Made by a program: the position numbers and the translations under genes. Shown one piece after another: positions 49,701 through 59,600 of a stretch of 64,000 nt of DNA. This stretch comes from Zonotrichia leucophrys gambelii (Eukaryota; Chordata; Aves; Passeriformes; Passerellidae): positions 64,511,075-64,575,074 of the forward strand of contig NC_088172.1 of assembly GCF_028769735.1 (NCBI RefSeq), read 5' to 3'. Below the pieces are notes generated by a model that made no database searches, was not told the origin of the DNA, and saw only the letters and a program-made list of their open reading frames with translations. Within the stretch, counting starts at the first letter, position 1, and each line of letters opens with the position of its first letter.

Positions 49701-50672
49701 GTTTTCTTTCTGGATTTCTGAACACAATCAGTAGCAACAGCTTCAAAATAATTTGTACTGAATGAAGTTTAAATAGATTATGATGACTATGAAAAGATTT
49801 TCACCTGTCTCCCTTTCCAGTCATGAGGAAGCAGCAGTGTTACTGGACCATACAGCAAGCACCTACTGCTAAGGTCAGGGATGTTAGCAAACTCAACTCC
49901 TCCATCCCTCCAGCCCAGCTGCACCAGCTCTGCCCTTCTACCCTTGCACAACCTGCAACCTCCCATCCTCAGGTTAGCAAAACCTAGTGCCAGCCTCACT
50001 GAGCAGTGTCCAGGCTTGCTTAGGTCACTAAAGCAAACAGCTGCAGCTCAGAGAGCACCATTCCCACTGAAACCTGTTTGCTGCCTGCACTGACAGACAC
50101 TGATGAGCCCTCACACAGGACAGTGCTGCTTTCTCTCTCGCTTCAAGGAGGCACTGCAGCTTCCCCCAGGCAGCTGTGCTGTGCACTTTCTGTCCCAGGG
50201 AGACAACCAGGTCAGATGTGCCCTGCCAACAGCTTAACTCTTACCTGGGCTTGTGAAGGTCTGAAAGCAGAGTCAAAGCCATTCTGCAGAGAGTCCAGAA
50301 AAGGCTGGATTTTGTAGAGGCTATGCGTTGTCTGGCTCGAGCGGAAGGCCACAATGTGGAAGTACTTCAGAATCTTCTCAAACCTTGATTGTGTCATGAT
50401 AAGTGCAATGCTCTTGTTGCTGTAGAAGCCGCTGCTCCAGATGCTGAGAACAGACTCACAGTGGTGGATGCTGGTTGATATCATGTAGCCTAAGAAGGCC
50501 TTCATTTCTGTCAAGGTGACATCAATCCAGGCATCGTCACTACCAAACCTCTCCTGGTATTTCTTTGCATACATGTTGGTTTGGACCACCATATTCTTTA
50601 GTACATTGTCAGGGACAAAGAGCTGAAAAAAGTCCATGGCACTGGCAGTCAGGGGCATTTTTCGTGTTGGAC
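16510..50672 (-). CDS. PGBD5: PGBD5, piggyBac-derived domesticated transposase (partial; exons 2-7, exon 1 outside window)
   Basis: Join on the minus strand of 50672-50245, 42397-42263, 31272-31092, 24278-24081, 18279-18174 and 16705-16510: 1244 coding nt, in frame throughout, ending TGA. The 413 full residues match my memory of vertebrate PGBD5 almost along their whole length ([20 protein letters not shown] near the start; LEDTSPTH at the end). PGBD5 is a nuclear, mainly neuronal protein descended from a piggyBac transposase and held as a single-copy gene in vertebrates. DNA-cutting and transposition activity has been reported for the human protein and is disputed. Counting the first full residue after the exon 2 acceptor as 1, the proposed catalytic aspartates are D126 (50293-50295), D152 (42368-42370) and D344 (18188-18190), matching human D168, D194 and D386. 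A basic run RKRKKRK at about 165-171 is NLS-like. No cysteine-rich C-terminal domain is present. Exon 1 must lie beyond 64000. Confidence 0.97.
16706..18173 (-). other. PGBD5: PGBD5 intron 6
   Basis: 1468 bp between exons 6 and 7, with a GTAAGT donor and TTTTAG acceptor. No repeat or coding signal is recognised. Confidence 0.93.
18174..18279 (-). CDS. PGBD5: PGBD5 exon 6 (third catalytic Asp)
   Basis: 106 nt: GA completing a split glycine, 34 codons, and AA of a split lysine. Acceptor AATGCAG, donor CAGCAA followed by a perfect GTAAGTAAG. The peptide is [20 protein letters not shown] then [14 protein letters not shown]. It is too short to appear as an open frame with its own start and was found by reading the splice sites and frame. 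The first D of YDDKYS (window residue 344; 18188-18190) matches human D386, the third proposed catalytic residue. Confidence 0.96.
18280..24080 (-). other. PGBD5: PGBD5 intron 5
   Basis: 5801 bp. It holds the pyrimidine-rich tract at 20067-20115. A 169-codon sense frame at 20051-20560 has no recognisable domain. No other structured feature is seen. Confidence 0.93.
20067..20115. repeat. Pyrimidine-rich low-complexity tract
   Basis: Forty-nine bases with only one G among C and T, in PGBD5 intron 5. In the transcript this reads as a GA-rich purine tract. Confidence 0.7.
24081..24278 (-). CDS. PGBD5: PGBD5 exon 5
   Basis: 198 nt: two bases finishing the split codon, 65 codons, and one base of the next split glycine. 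The donor is CAAG followed by GTAAGC. The acceptor lies in ATGCAGAG, so the exon starts at 24278 or, if the second AG is used, at 24276. A branch-point-like TACTAAT lies roughly 25 bases upstream. The peptide starts [20 protein letters not shown], continues through [21 protein letters not shown] and ends [10 protein letters not shown]. The [15 protein letters not shown] segment is one of the most recognisable PGBD5 stretches. Confidence 0.95.
27316..27905 (-). mobile_element. Degenerate CR1 LINE 3' fragment
   Basis: Read on the plus strand this is the reverse complement of a CR1 3' end. It begins with a CACAGGAT octamer-like copy. It then follows the CR1 order: GAGGTCTCTAGTCCCACCCC-like text, GACAGAGACTGCACAACCTG, TCTGGGCATCCTG, CTGAACAAGAACAGTTCCCT, and near the end CTTGGCTGCCAGGGCATGCT and ACCCCAAGTCCTCTCC. 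The many mismatches mark an old copy. CR1 is the main LINE of birds and other sauropsids. No open reverse-transcriptase frame is present; only the 3' tail is here. Confidence 0.8.
28107..28524 (-). mobile_element. Solo LTR of an endogenous retrovirus in PGBD5 intron 4
   Basis: 418 bp on the minus strand, starting TGTCGCCACATTTC (at 28524) and ending CTGCCACA (at 28107). The start resembles the LTR at 8150, suggesting related families. It has an AATAAA at 28164-28169 followed by a conserved tail (TTCTGATAAGATGGAGTC). I recognise the type from passerine genomes but cannot name the library entry. No primer-binding site or polypurine tract is visible at either edge, and the 6-bp flanks do not match, so it is a solo LTR without a clear target duplication. 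It lies in the same sense as PGBD5. Confidence 0.75.
28191..28233. repeat. 10-bp tandem repeat inside the intron-4 LTR
   Basis: TATTACATTA is repeated four times without error plus a partial copy, and a degenerate copy precedes it. It lies between the U3-like part and the polyadenylation signal of the LTR. Copy number is probably variable between individuals. Confidence 0.9.
31092..31272 (-). CDS. PGBD5: PGBD5 exon 4
   Basis: 181 nt: 60 codons plus one base. The acceptor is CATTTAAG just before ATTTATGTCC. The peptide runs [20 protein letters not shown] through [12 protein letters not shown] to LFEEFEKQ and is the central part of the DDE-type RNase-H-like fold. The 3' edge is ambiguous by two bases: the donor can be read CAAG|GTGTGT (end at 31092, preferred on consensus) or CAAGGT|GTGTAT (end at 31090). 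Paired with the matching two-base choice at the next acceptor, either reading keeps the frame and changes only one residue (Glu or Gly). Confidence 0.95.
31929..31991. repeat. 32-bp tandem duplication
   Basis: The unit TCTATTTTATTTCATTGACA plus GTATTT begins at 31931 and again at 31963. The two copies are almost identical, which indicates a recent local duplication inside PGBD5 intron 3. Confidence 0.93.
41240..41264. repeat. Perfect short hairpin
   Basis: TCTATTTTGT and ACAAAATAGA are perfect 10-bp inverted arms around the loop ATCAG, in PGBD5 intron 3. No larger element with matching ends was found around it. Confidence 0.75.
42263..42397 (-). CDS. PGBD5: PGBD5 exon 3 (second catalytic Asp, basic NLS-like run)
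   Basis: 135 nt, exactly 45 codons, phase 0 at both ends. Acceptor CCACTTGCAG, donor CAG followed by GTAGGT. The peptide starts [20 protein letters not shown] and ends SSTGFICQ. The last D of LIDED is window residue 152, matching human D194 of the proposed triad. [10 protein letters not shown] follows and could act as a nuclear-localisation or DNA-contact patch (inference). Because the exon is a multiple of three, skipping it would keep the frame but remove a catalytic aspartate and the basic run. Confidence 0.97.
42398..50244 (-). other. PGBD5: PGBD5 intron 2
   Basis: 7847 bp, pyrimidine-rich on the plus strand around 44500-45560 with the mirror-repeat tract at 45299. A 184-codon sense-strand frame at 47080-47634 has no family motif and is taken as chance. 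Confidence 0.93.
45299..45341. repeat. Homopyrimidine tract with mirror symmetry
   Basis: 43 consecutive pyrimidines on the plus strand (purines in the PGBD5 sense). The core has 10-nt mirror arms (TTTCCTTTCC read outward from a TTTTT centre), the arrangement that can form intramolecular triplex DNA. It sits in a broader pyrimidine-rich part of intron 2 (about 44500-45560). Confidence 0.85.
50245..50672 (-). CDS. PGBD5: PGBD5 exon 2 (N-terminal part of transposase domain, first catalytic Asp)
   Basis: 428 nt: two bases completing a split glycine, then 142 codons. The acceptor is TTTTATCCTAG before GTCCAACACG; the donor is CAG followed by GTAAGA. The peptide runs from [15 protein letters not shown] to FRPSQAQ and holds the N-terminal helical part of the piggyBac-type DDE domain (DDE_Tnp_1_7-like). 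It contains the segments MIS(T)[12 protein letters not shown] and [14 protein letters not shown], and D126 in QPFLDSL, the first of the three proposed catalytic aspartates. It is the longest exon in the window. The split codon at its 5' edge requires an upstream exon ending in G, so this is not the first coding exon. Identification is firm; edges come from splice consensus and frame. Confidence 0.97.
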
Positions 50673-53600
50673 CTAGGATAAAAGAAGGAAAGATAGGCAC
50701 ACTCCTGATCACTACAAGGCACATCCAACACCAGAAATTAAAAGCATGAGTATTTTTCTCATGCAAATGATGGTATGTACCAATTGTCTGACAGACTTCA
50801 CTAGGAAACTCCCCCTCCGCCCCATATCCTTCCTCCTGTATGATACTATACACTCTGAAAAGTTTCTCCTCTGCTCTGCGCGGTCATTACTTTGTAGCAT
50901 GCAGGCTTGTGAGACAAGCAGGCATTTTATTTCTCCACTTACACATTACCTGCAACTTTTGTCCTCAGCAGCTGTTTGGCACTCTTTCTGGATAGTTTTT
51001 CATTGGTCCATATGCATGTCAAAGCAATGCCTTCCTCCAAACAGTCCAGAAGGACAATGTGAGTCCTCCAGAGGCAGCACTGCCCTCATCCCAGGCAACA
51101 TAATTCCAAGGCTCTATAACCTGATCCCACCTTTCCTCTTGCACCTCCAATTCCTGCCTAGTTCACTGTCATAATTCTGTGACTTTCATATCTGCCCCTG
51201 CTCCACACAGAGTCACATACAGGTCTATGTGTTTTTGAGTTTTGTGCCTCTGCCACCACATTGGAGTTTTATCCTGCACTCTGATATCCCCAAGAAAGCA
51301 CATTACTAGAACAAGTCACAGCTACCATGTGGCTAGTGTCACTGTCCCATATCACAGGGAATATTTTTAGCACTATAATGCATGCAGTGGTCCTCTTCCT
51401 CCCACAATGTAATAAGCCTTGCAGTCCCATGCTGGGATTACTCTAGCATTTCACTGATTTTGCACCGTCTCTGCCAGTTTCAACTACTCCATAAGAGGAG
51501 GGTGATAAAAACAAAAAGGAAGCTCTAAGGACTGGCAGCACTGTATAAGTTCAGCCAGTCAGACACCAGATAACACTAAAGTGAATTAGGAACATCAAAC
51601 CCACAATACCAGGGACGCAGACACCCGTATTTAAAGCCCTCTCTCCTCTATTCTCTCCCACAAACTAACCAAGCTCCATTCCAAAAGTAGTAGTTTTCAT
51701 GCTTGCACCTTGTAGTAGTGTTTTAGTTACCAGGTAAGGTCAGGGAACATTCTCTATTCTACAGAAGCAGTGAAAACCAACACCCTGAGCTGAGCAGCCT
51801 CTTCAAACCCAGCAGACAGGGGAGCACTTAAAAGCAACTCTCTACACTCCTGTGAAAAAGACAATGTCATGGGTATAATCCCAAACCGAGAAATACTGCA
51901 CCAGCAGCCTTTAGCCCTAGAACTGTCTGAAATACTCCTCCTAATCAAAAGCAGAAGGCATACAGCTTCTCATTTGGAGCTGTGCCCAACGGGAGTGAGT
52001 CTTTCTTGCACTACAGGGCTGTCTGGATCTCAGCATCGGCTCTCCCAGCTGCATCAGAGCATGAGACTGACCATCACACAAGCTGGCTCTGCAAAGATCC
52101 ACTAGCACATTGCTCCGGTCTCATTCTCCAGCACCCTTGTATCTCAGTTCACATTCCCAGTCACAGCAACAACTACTGCTTGCAGAAATTTTCCATGAAA
52201 CAGAACTACAAGGAATTACATAAATAGGGTGGTTGGCCTTGATCTTAAGCCTTAATGTTTGGGTGCAGTCTGGTGAACTCAAGCTACTAGAAGGACAGTA
52301 AAAACAGACTTTGAAACAACATCAAGACTTTTAAACAGTAAACGTTCAGATTCCAAAGAATGCCAAAAAGCAAACAAAACTGGATTTTTTTAAAATAAAA
52401 AAACTATCTATTTAAAGATTACTTTCTAATTTTGTGAGATTGAGAAACTTTCAGCTGAAAGCATATTCCTCTGTATTGTAAGACCAGAAGAAAGAGCCTT
52501 CCACAAACCATGTTTTGGTAAGAACAGAAAATTTCAGCTTAAATGATAAAAGGTTTTCATTACCAAGTGAAAACTATGGGGCTAGAGCAGATATATTTAC
52601 TTCACCTTAACTGCTAGTGCAATAATAAAGCTGCTTGACAAATGTTTTCTTCTTTTGATCAGAAGGTTTATTTTCTGCTAGCACTGGCTAGCACTGTTAT
52701 AGTTCACAAAAGATGCTCTATGCATGATTCTGTATCTTCATTCTTTCCCATAGCTTAATCAAGTCTTTATATTCTACAGTAGGTATGGCTTTCTAATAAA
52801 AACACATGGAACAGAGTGTATTCTAGTTCTATATGAAATCTTGAGTAACTATCAAACTCAACTCCAGTGCTCAGGCCACCTTCCAGGTAGCACACAGAGA
52901 CAGTTTTTAAATACGTGGCTTCAGAAGCAGAATCTGGGAGTAGGGGTAATATTTTAAATCTTGTCCACAGCAAACAAGAATTCATAAAACATCAAATCTT
53001 ACAAAGTGAAATACCTTGAGACTCTTGGATACAGACAATAGGTACATGCTGGCCTCCATCTTCGGGGAGGTAAGAGCAGTCAGAAGCATAAAATATGTAA
53101 TTTTGGTGTAACAAAATTTTCAGCAGCTGCACAAGTTTACCTTGATAAGTGATACCTATACAGGATACAATAATCCTTCCTTACCCACTAGTCCTGCTCC
53201 AGACACAGAGAACCTGCTACCTCCTCTCCTTCCTGGAATAAATATACAAGCTTTGTATCTCATTAGTCATGCAGAACCCTCACAGCTCTAAAAAAGCAAG
53301 CTGAATCACTTTCTGACTCAAACATCAACATAATTGTTGATTAAATAAAATTATGAAAGCCCCTGTATATTCTCATTGTCTTAAAAAACAGCCTTTATTA
53401 GCAAAGTGAGCACAACTGATTCATAATTTACTGATATGCAATATAACAAGAGCAACATTGAATTTCAGTAGAAGTGAATTTTTAACATGAATTGAGTTTT
53501 GCATAGTTAATGACCAGCCTCAAATATTTAAATATGACTTTCTAAATACACAAATATATCCCATAGAAAGAGCCAACTGTCTGCATAAGGAACTTAAATA

Positions 53601-56600
53601 GCTAATTTGTACTTTTAAAGGATTTTTACATTGACTTAAATGGCACTTACCCAGCAAATACTGATATGAAGAGTTTCAGTGTTTCATGCATGCACTGTTT
53701 AGCCTTCAAAGCTTTACTCAGACAAATGAAAGAGTGACTTTGCCTAGTTGTCCATTCTCAGAATGATTATACAATTATAACTGTATGTAAAATTCAGATT
53801 TTTCTCTCTCCTCTGCTATAAAGTGTTTGCATGGAAAATATATTTACTTTCATAGGGTTGCATTGAAAGCCAGTCAGGACTTCCAATCCAAAGTACAGAG
53901 ACAAAGTGCAAAAGCACTCTTGGAGTGTCTGAACATGCAGCCAGACCCAGTATTCCATGCACAGTCAGGACAGGGACAGCTCTACTGAGTAACCTCTGAC
54001 TGGGCAGCACACACGCCAGCACCAGAACTTTGGGCTTGCGCTAAGTGACCTTGCAGGATGTGGAAAACAACAAACAACTTCTGCTATGATACAGCCTACA
54101 CACACAAGCTCCTCTTCCTTCTCACTCTGCCAGCAAGAACTTGCCTGTGCAATCTGCAGCAACCACCTTGCAAGTCATTACTGCTATTTTGACTCGCTGG
54201 TTCCATTTTCTCTTTTGCACTCAGAAGGGATGTCTCCCACAAAGAGACATCTCCATTTGTAAGAATAGTCTCAAAATAAATGAAAAAACGAAGCATGAAA
54301 AGCTATTTGTGTGTCTGTGCTAGCAATGTGACTGTGAATAGAAGCTGGCCCCTTGCCCTGGAAGAGTGAGCATTGCAGAGCCCGTTGTGGCTCAGCTCAG
54401 CCCAGGGCGAACTGCAGCTGCTTCATGGCCCTGCTGTCCAGCAAGAGAGCAGCTGCACACCCAGCTTCTCAGCAAACATACCCACTGCACAACTCCCACA
54501 ATGATTTAAGGAAAAGTTCAGGTGGAACTTCAGGCAGGCCCTGCTTGTTGTCCTAAAATCCCTGGTCTTCTCTCTTACATGGGTCCCCACCGGTCACATT
54601 CTTCCCCCTGCTTCGTTCCCTTTCTAGTCTTCCTCACTGAGTAATACATCAGAAAAAAAAAAAAGAATATCAAGTGAATTAAATGTTTTTTTCTTACTTA
54701 ACTGGTTTGCAGAATTAAGTAATTTGAGAGCATTTTTAAAAGTTAATGTATCCTTTCCTATTTTTTCTGTTCTGATTACCAACCTCAGAATTCACAGACT
54801 CCGAATAATGGATGGACAAAAGACAGAAAGTATCAAAATGTATTGTAACCTATCAGTGCTTACAACATAGTATACAAATCTTAAGAAGGTCAAAAGCAGC
54901 ATTATTTTGGGCAGAATAAATCAGATATGTGAGGAGAAAACACAGTGAAAGAAAGTTCTTTTGCTCTGCTGGGCAATAGACTCTGCTCTCATTCAAACTG
55001 CAATTGAGGCCTGCAATAAAATATTGCATTACTCTGAGAGGCCCAGGGGTTACCCTATGTATAACCCAAATTGCACGGCTGGTAAAAAAACCTTGTGCAG
55101 AGCTAATCACAGCTCATTTTGAAATTAATGCAACTTCATTAACAGCTTGGCAGACCCAAATACTCCCAAATCAGGAACAGGAGTGGTAGAAGTATCAATT
55201 CAATAATTTTGAAGTAATTTTATTATCTTCTTTGAGGAAAAAATCTAACAATTTATAGCCACCTACAAGAATAGCACATTAAGCATATTATATGCAAATA
55301 CATACCTAAGAAAAATCAATCCAGAAACTTTTTTTTTTTTTTGGCCATTGGGAAGTACCTTCTCCTCCAATATATGGTACAGCCTTCAAAAACCAAGGTT
55401 TAAAAAGCCAATTAATTCCTTTTTCCTAAGTCTAACCAATTAGAAACTGTTTTATATTCCTGACAAGTTACCTCTGCAAAAGTACACAACATGATTTTTG
55501 GGTCTTATTTAGAGAACATAAAAAAATGCTGACAGAAGCTTTTCGTCAGAAAATACTCATCCATCAAAAAAATCATGATGTCTTTATGGAAGGTGTCAAT
55601 TAATGAAATATGACAGAGAGTTCAAACAATTTATCATCTTTTTCAATGTGCAGGGAGCATTATAAAGAGCTTAAAAAAAAGGCAAGAAAACAAAAAATGA
55701 TGTTTTAATATTTCCCAAGTGAATATTTTCCAGAATTTCTGTTCACACTAAGTTTCCTCATGCAACCTTTGGAAGCACTGGAGCTTATCTGGCTTGCCAG
55801 AATATCAGTCTTCATATCAGCTCTATTCTTAATGGCCTAGAAACATACATCAGACCATCCTCATACCATAGCTGGTTTGACAGCATTACAGCAAGCCTGT
55901 CAAGACAGCTTGAAGTAAGTTCACTTAACACTTCTTTTCTGAGTTTTATTCCAGTTTATTTCAGAGACCACTCTCCTGTAGGAACTAGGTGGCAAGCATC
56001 CAAGTTTTTAGGATATTATGCTGCATGTTTTTGTTCATCTCCATTAGAAAAAGCTACCAAAGCTTCAGTGACTTTGTTAAGTCAAAGGCATCATCCTAAT
56101 ATATACCAACTGTGGTTCTGACCAGGATTTTGGGTGAGTAGATGTCTGCATCTGTTATTTTCCTAGAAAATCTTAGCTTCCTTTAGGGACTGCCTTACAC
56201 AAGAATTCAATGATGAGAAGAATCAGCAAGAATAAAAGATGAAAACATGATCCATACTGTGGCATTGCTTGGAGTTGAAAGCCAGCTTAGGAGGAGGCAA
56301 TAAAAAAAGTTAACGACTCCCAGGCAGACACTCTTGGCTTAGAAAAAACTGGACATGGTCCTTCCAAAATGGTTCTTTTTGTAGACTGTAAGGGCTCACA
56401 CTCTCAGCAGCCCATGCTTCTGGGGCAAGGTCACCTTTACAGAAACTTACTTTGCACCCTTGCGTGGGCACTCAGTAGCCGCACTTCTGCTCTACATTGA
56501 GTTTCACTAAGTCTATTCCAAGCTATTTAGCAAAGTGTGATTTGCCTGCACTCTTCCAAACTTATAAATAATCCTTTGACAATGCCTCCATGGCTGCACG

Positions 56601-59600
56601 TAATAACCGTAGTCAAAAAATTGTTCCAAAGAGCTTCTCTGAAAGGCCACTTTCTCCTCCCTCCCCGGCATTAAAAAGGATTGTTTTCTTCACAGCGTCA
56701 GCAATAAAGCGATCCACAGACTGCAGTCTGACTTTTATCCATAGAGAGCATTAAGAGCTGTGTCTAGAAGCAATCCAAGGACAAATGAAAGTGGACTGAA
56801 AACCAGCACAGAGCTGCTCTGTGCTGACTCTGGTCCTAAGAGTCCCTGGCCTCCACAGCAAGCAGCACTGAGTTACTGATAAATTAAATAGAGAACTTAT
56901 TTAGAAAATCAAACAGTAAAATTAATGAAGTATTTCGCAAACTAAGGAACTTCCTGCAATTCAGCTTGTTTCTGTGCTGTGTACTGGATGCAGACTGTCA
57001 TTCAGCTTTTTAAAGCATTATAGAAAAATCCTTGAGCATTAAGTGTAGCAGGTCAGCCTGGCATAGGTCAGGGATGAGTGATGCATTGTTCCACCAAACA
57101 CAAGACAATCTCCTCCCCGATGAGATGGTGACCTTCCAAAGTCTGGGGTGATTACCAAGGCACCCTGCCCATTCCTCCTCCATACTGCCATGTGCTGGTA
57201 GTTCAGCCTGCAAAAGGTGAAGAACTTCAATGGGGCATCAAGACTGGGATACCAAGGATAAATAATTTTGGCTGTCACTCAGTAGATTATCTTGTGCGAA
57301 AAGACACAGTAGAAGTACAACTAAATTTTGGGGCATTTTCAAGAGACCAAGCAGGCAGGACTTACACCTTTCTCATTGATTAAATGCATGTTGTAACACC
57401 AACAGCACTGGTCTGAGAATGAGAACACGCCAGATATGTTGTGGCAGTTTCCATGGAAGTGTGCCTTGTTGTAGATATAAGCCATGGTAAAAAACTGTTT
57501 AATTAAGAGAGCATTTCTTTGTGTTTACCATCATGTTTTAAAGCCACAAAGCTTTCAAGCTGTGACAAGTACAAAGAATAAACAGCCTGCTGCAGCTGAT
57601 GTCGACACCTTTAATTATATACTTAATTTCTGCGGTGAGATCTTGCCATCTACCAATCACCATTTTTCTAACATCCAGCAGAACCTCCCAAAACACTGGT
57701 ACAAGGTCTTTGGGTTAAAATAATTTTCAAAAGCCAAAGACCCTAAAGCAGCCGAGTCAATGCTGAAGTAGAGTACCCTGTTGTGTCAGTTTACATAATT
57801 CTTTGCACATTATTTGGCTGTGGGACTGCATATGCTCCTCCTCAGGGGAATTCCTGCTGCAGCAGCTTCCATGGCAATAGTCCACTGCACTCTTTTGCCA
57901 CTGTAGTTTTCTATTAACATTTTACTGCCCTGCTCCTGGCAGCCCAGCTGACACTGGGCATATCTAGCAGATGAGAGATGACCATCGATGTGCTGACTCC
58001 ATACACCACCTGTAATACAGCTTTTAGTAGATCACGTAGCAGCTACACATCTGTCTGTGGGCACAGCTGTGCACATTTACAAAATAACTGTACAAGCAGC
58101 AGGGATAGTTTTATGTCAGCACAACTCCCATTACCAGCAGGGTGACCTTCATAGCTAAATCCCAGAAGATTGCTTTGGGATGGTTCCATGGGGCGACTCC
58201 TCTCCTGCACTGGCAACTCTTGCACGTGCAATCCCACCATCCCATCTTTCTTTCCCCGGCTCCTGGTCTGTTCTAATACACACTGGTCACAAATACCATT
58301 ACTCTCATGGAACTTTCTCCTTTCCAGAAATTTAAAATAAAAATCCACCTTAAGCATTGGCAATATTTGATTTGAGGACCCTGCCTTGAAAGGTAGGGCT
58401 TTTGTGTTTGAAGAAGGGAAAATAGCTTGATATGTTTTCCAAGCAAATCATCAGAACATTTATTTTTTGTAAATAAAAGTCAATAAGTCAATATAAATGA
58501 CCAACTAATGAGATACTGAAAGCCTTCATATCAACTCCTGCCTTTTACATACAACACACACCTATGCTATTGAAAAATGAACCTCCAGTTTTTGAGTAAG
58601 TCTCACAAAGAAATGGCTTTGTTTTGTTCAAAAATTAGTTATTTAAGAAAAAAGAAAAAAAATTATATAGCAACCAGAAATCCAGACAGTTCAATAAAGC
58701 TTTGGAGACAACCTTATAATGCACGAACATTAATTTCAGTACAGAACCTCCTAATGATTCATGTCCATCTCACATGAGCTAAGGTAGCTACAGTACTGGG
58801 GTCTGCAACTGCTCCCCAGCAGCAACAGGCTCTTCCTGGAGAATGGGAGTAGTTGTTAGGATAAGCACATAGTCCCCAAGGTATTCAATGCTACTTCTCA
58901 CAAAGAGATGTCAGCACCTACTGCAGCAGCCACCTGGGAGAGGGTGATCGGTGGGGTGATGCTGCAGCTCTGCTAGAAGAGCTCAAACTCTGGAATCTGC
59001 CAAGGAGGCTGGTGACAGGGCTGCATGGGAATAATATTCAGGCTTTTTCAAACCTGCTTCTTTTAGGTTGTTCCAGCCTCCCCTGGATTTTACTGCTCTC
59101 TGTAGGAAAGCATGCACTTGCATTTCTAAGCAGGCTTCATCAACTGCCCAGTAAGAAAAGTCTTCTCTGCTATCATCACCCTAGATTAGGAGGTAAAGGA
59201 ACTCTCATTACTCCATATTGCATCTGCACTTACAGACCTACTTTTAAATTTGTAATTTCCTTGCTTTATATTCTCCATGTTCCTCCCCAACACCCTCAAA
59301 AATCCTGGGACAAGCCACATGTTCTCTGCATTAGGCTTAGAGGCAGATGAAAATCTTACTATTTTCTTAGTACACCTATTATGCAAAGTGGAAGTCATGT
59401 TTTGAAATCCTTGCTAGGGTTAGGACTTCTTCACATATGCACAATATCACTTTGTGTGCTTTTTGTTTTCTTTTTGATCTTTTATTCCTGCCCCTGTTGT
59501 TAGACTGTCTTTTTCCATCCTTGTTCTGCCTGCACTAAGAAGTGACCAGTGCTGCAGGCTGTCTGAACATCTCAACTCAAAACAGGCAAGCAGTTGGAAA

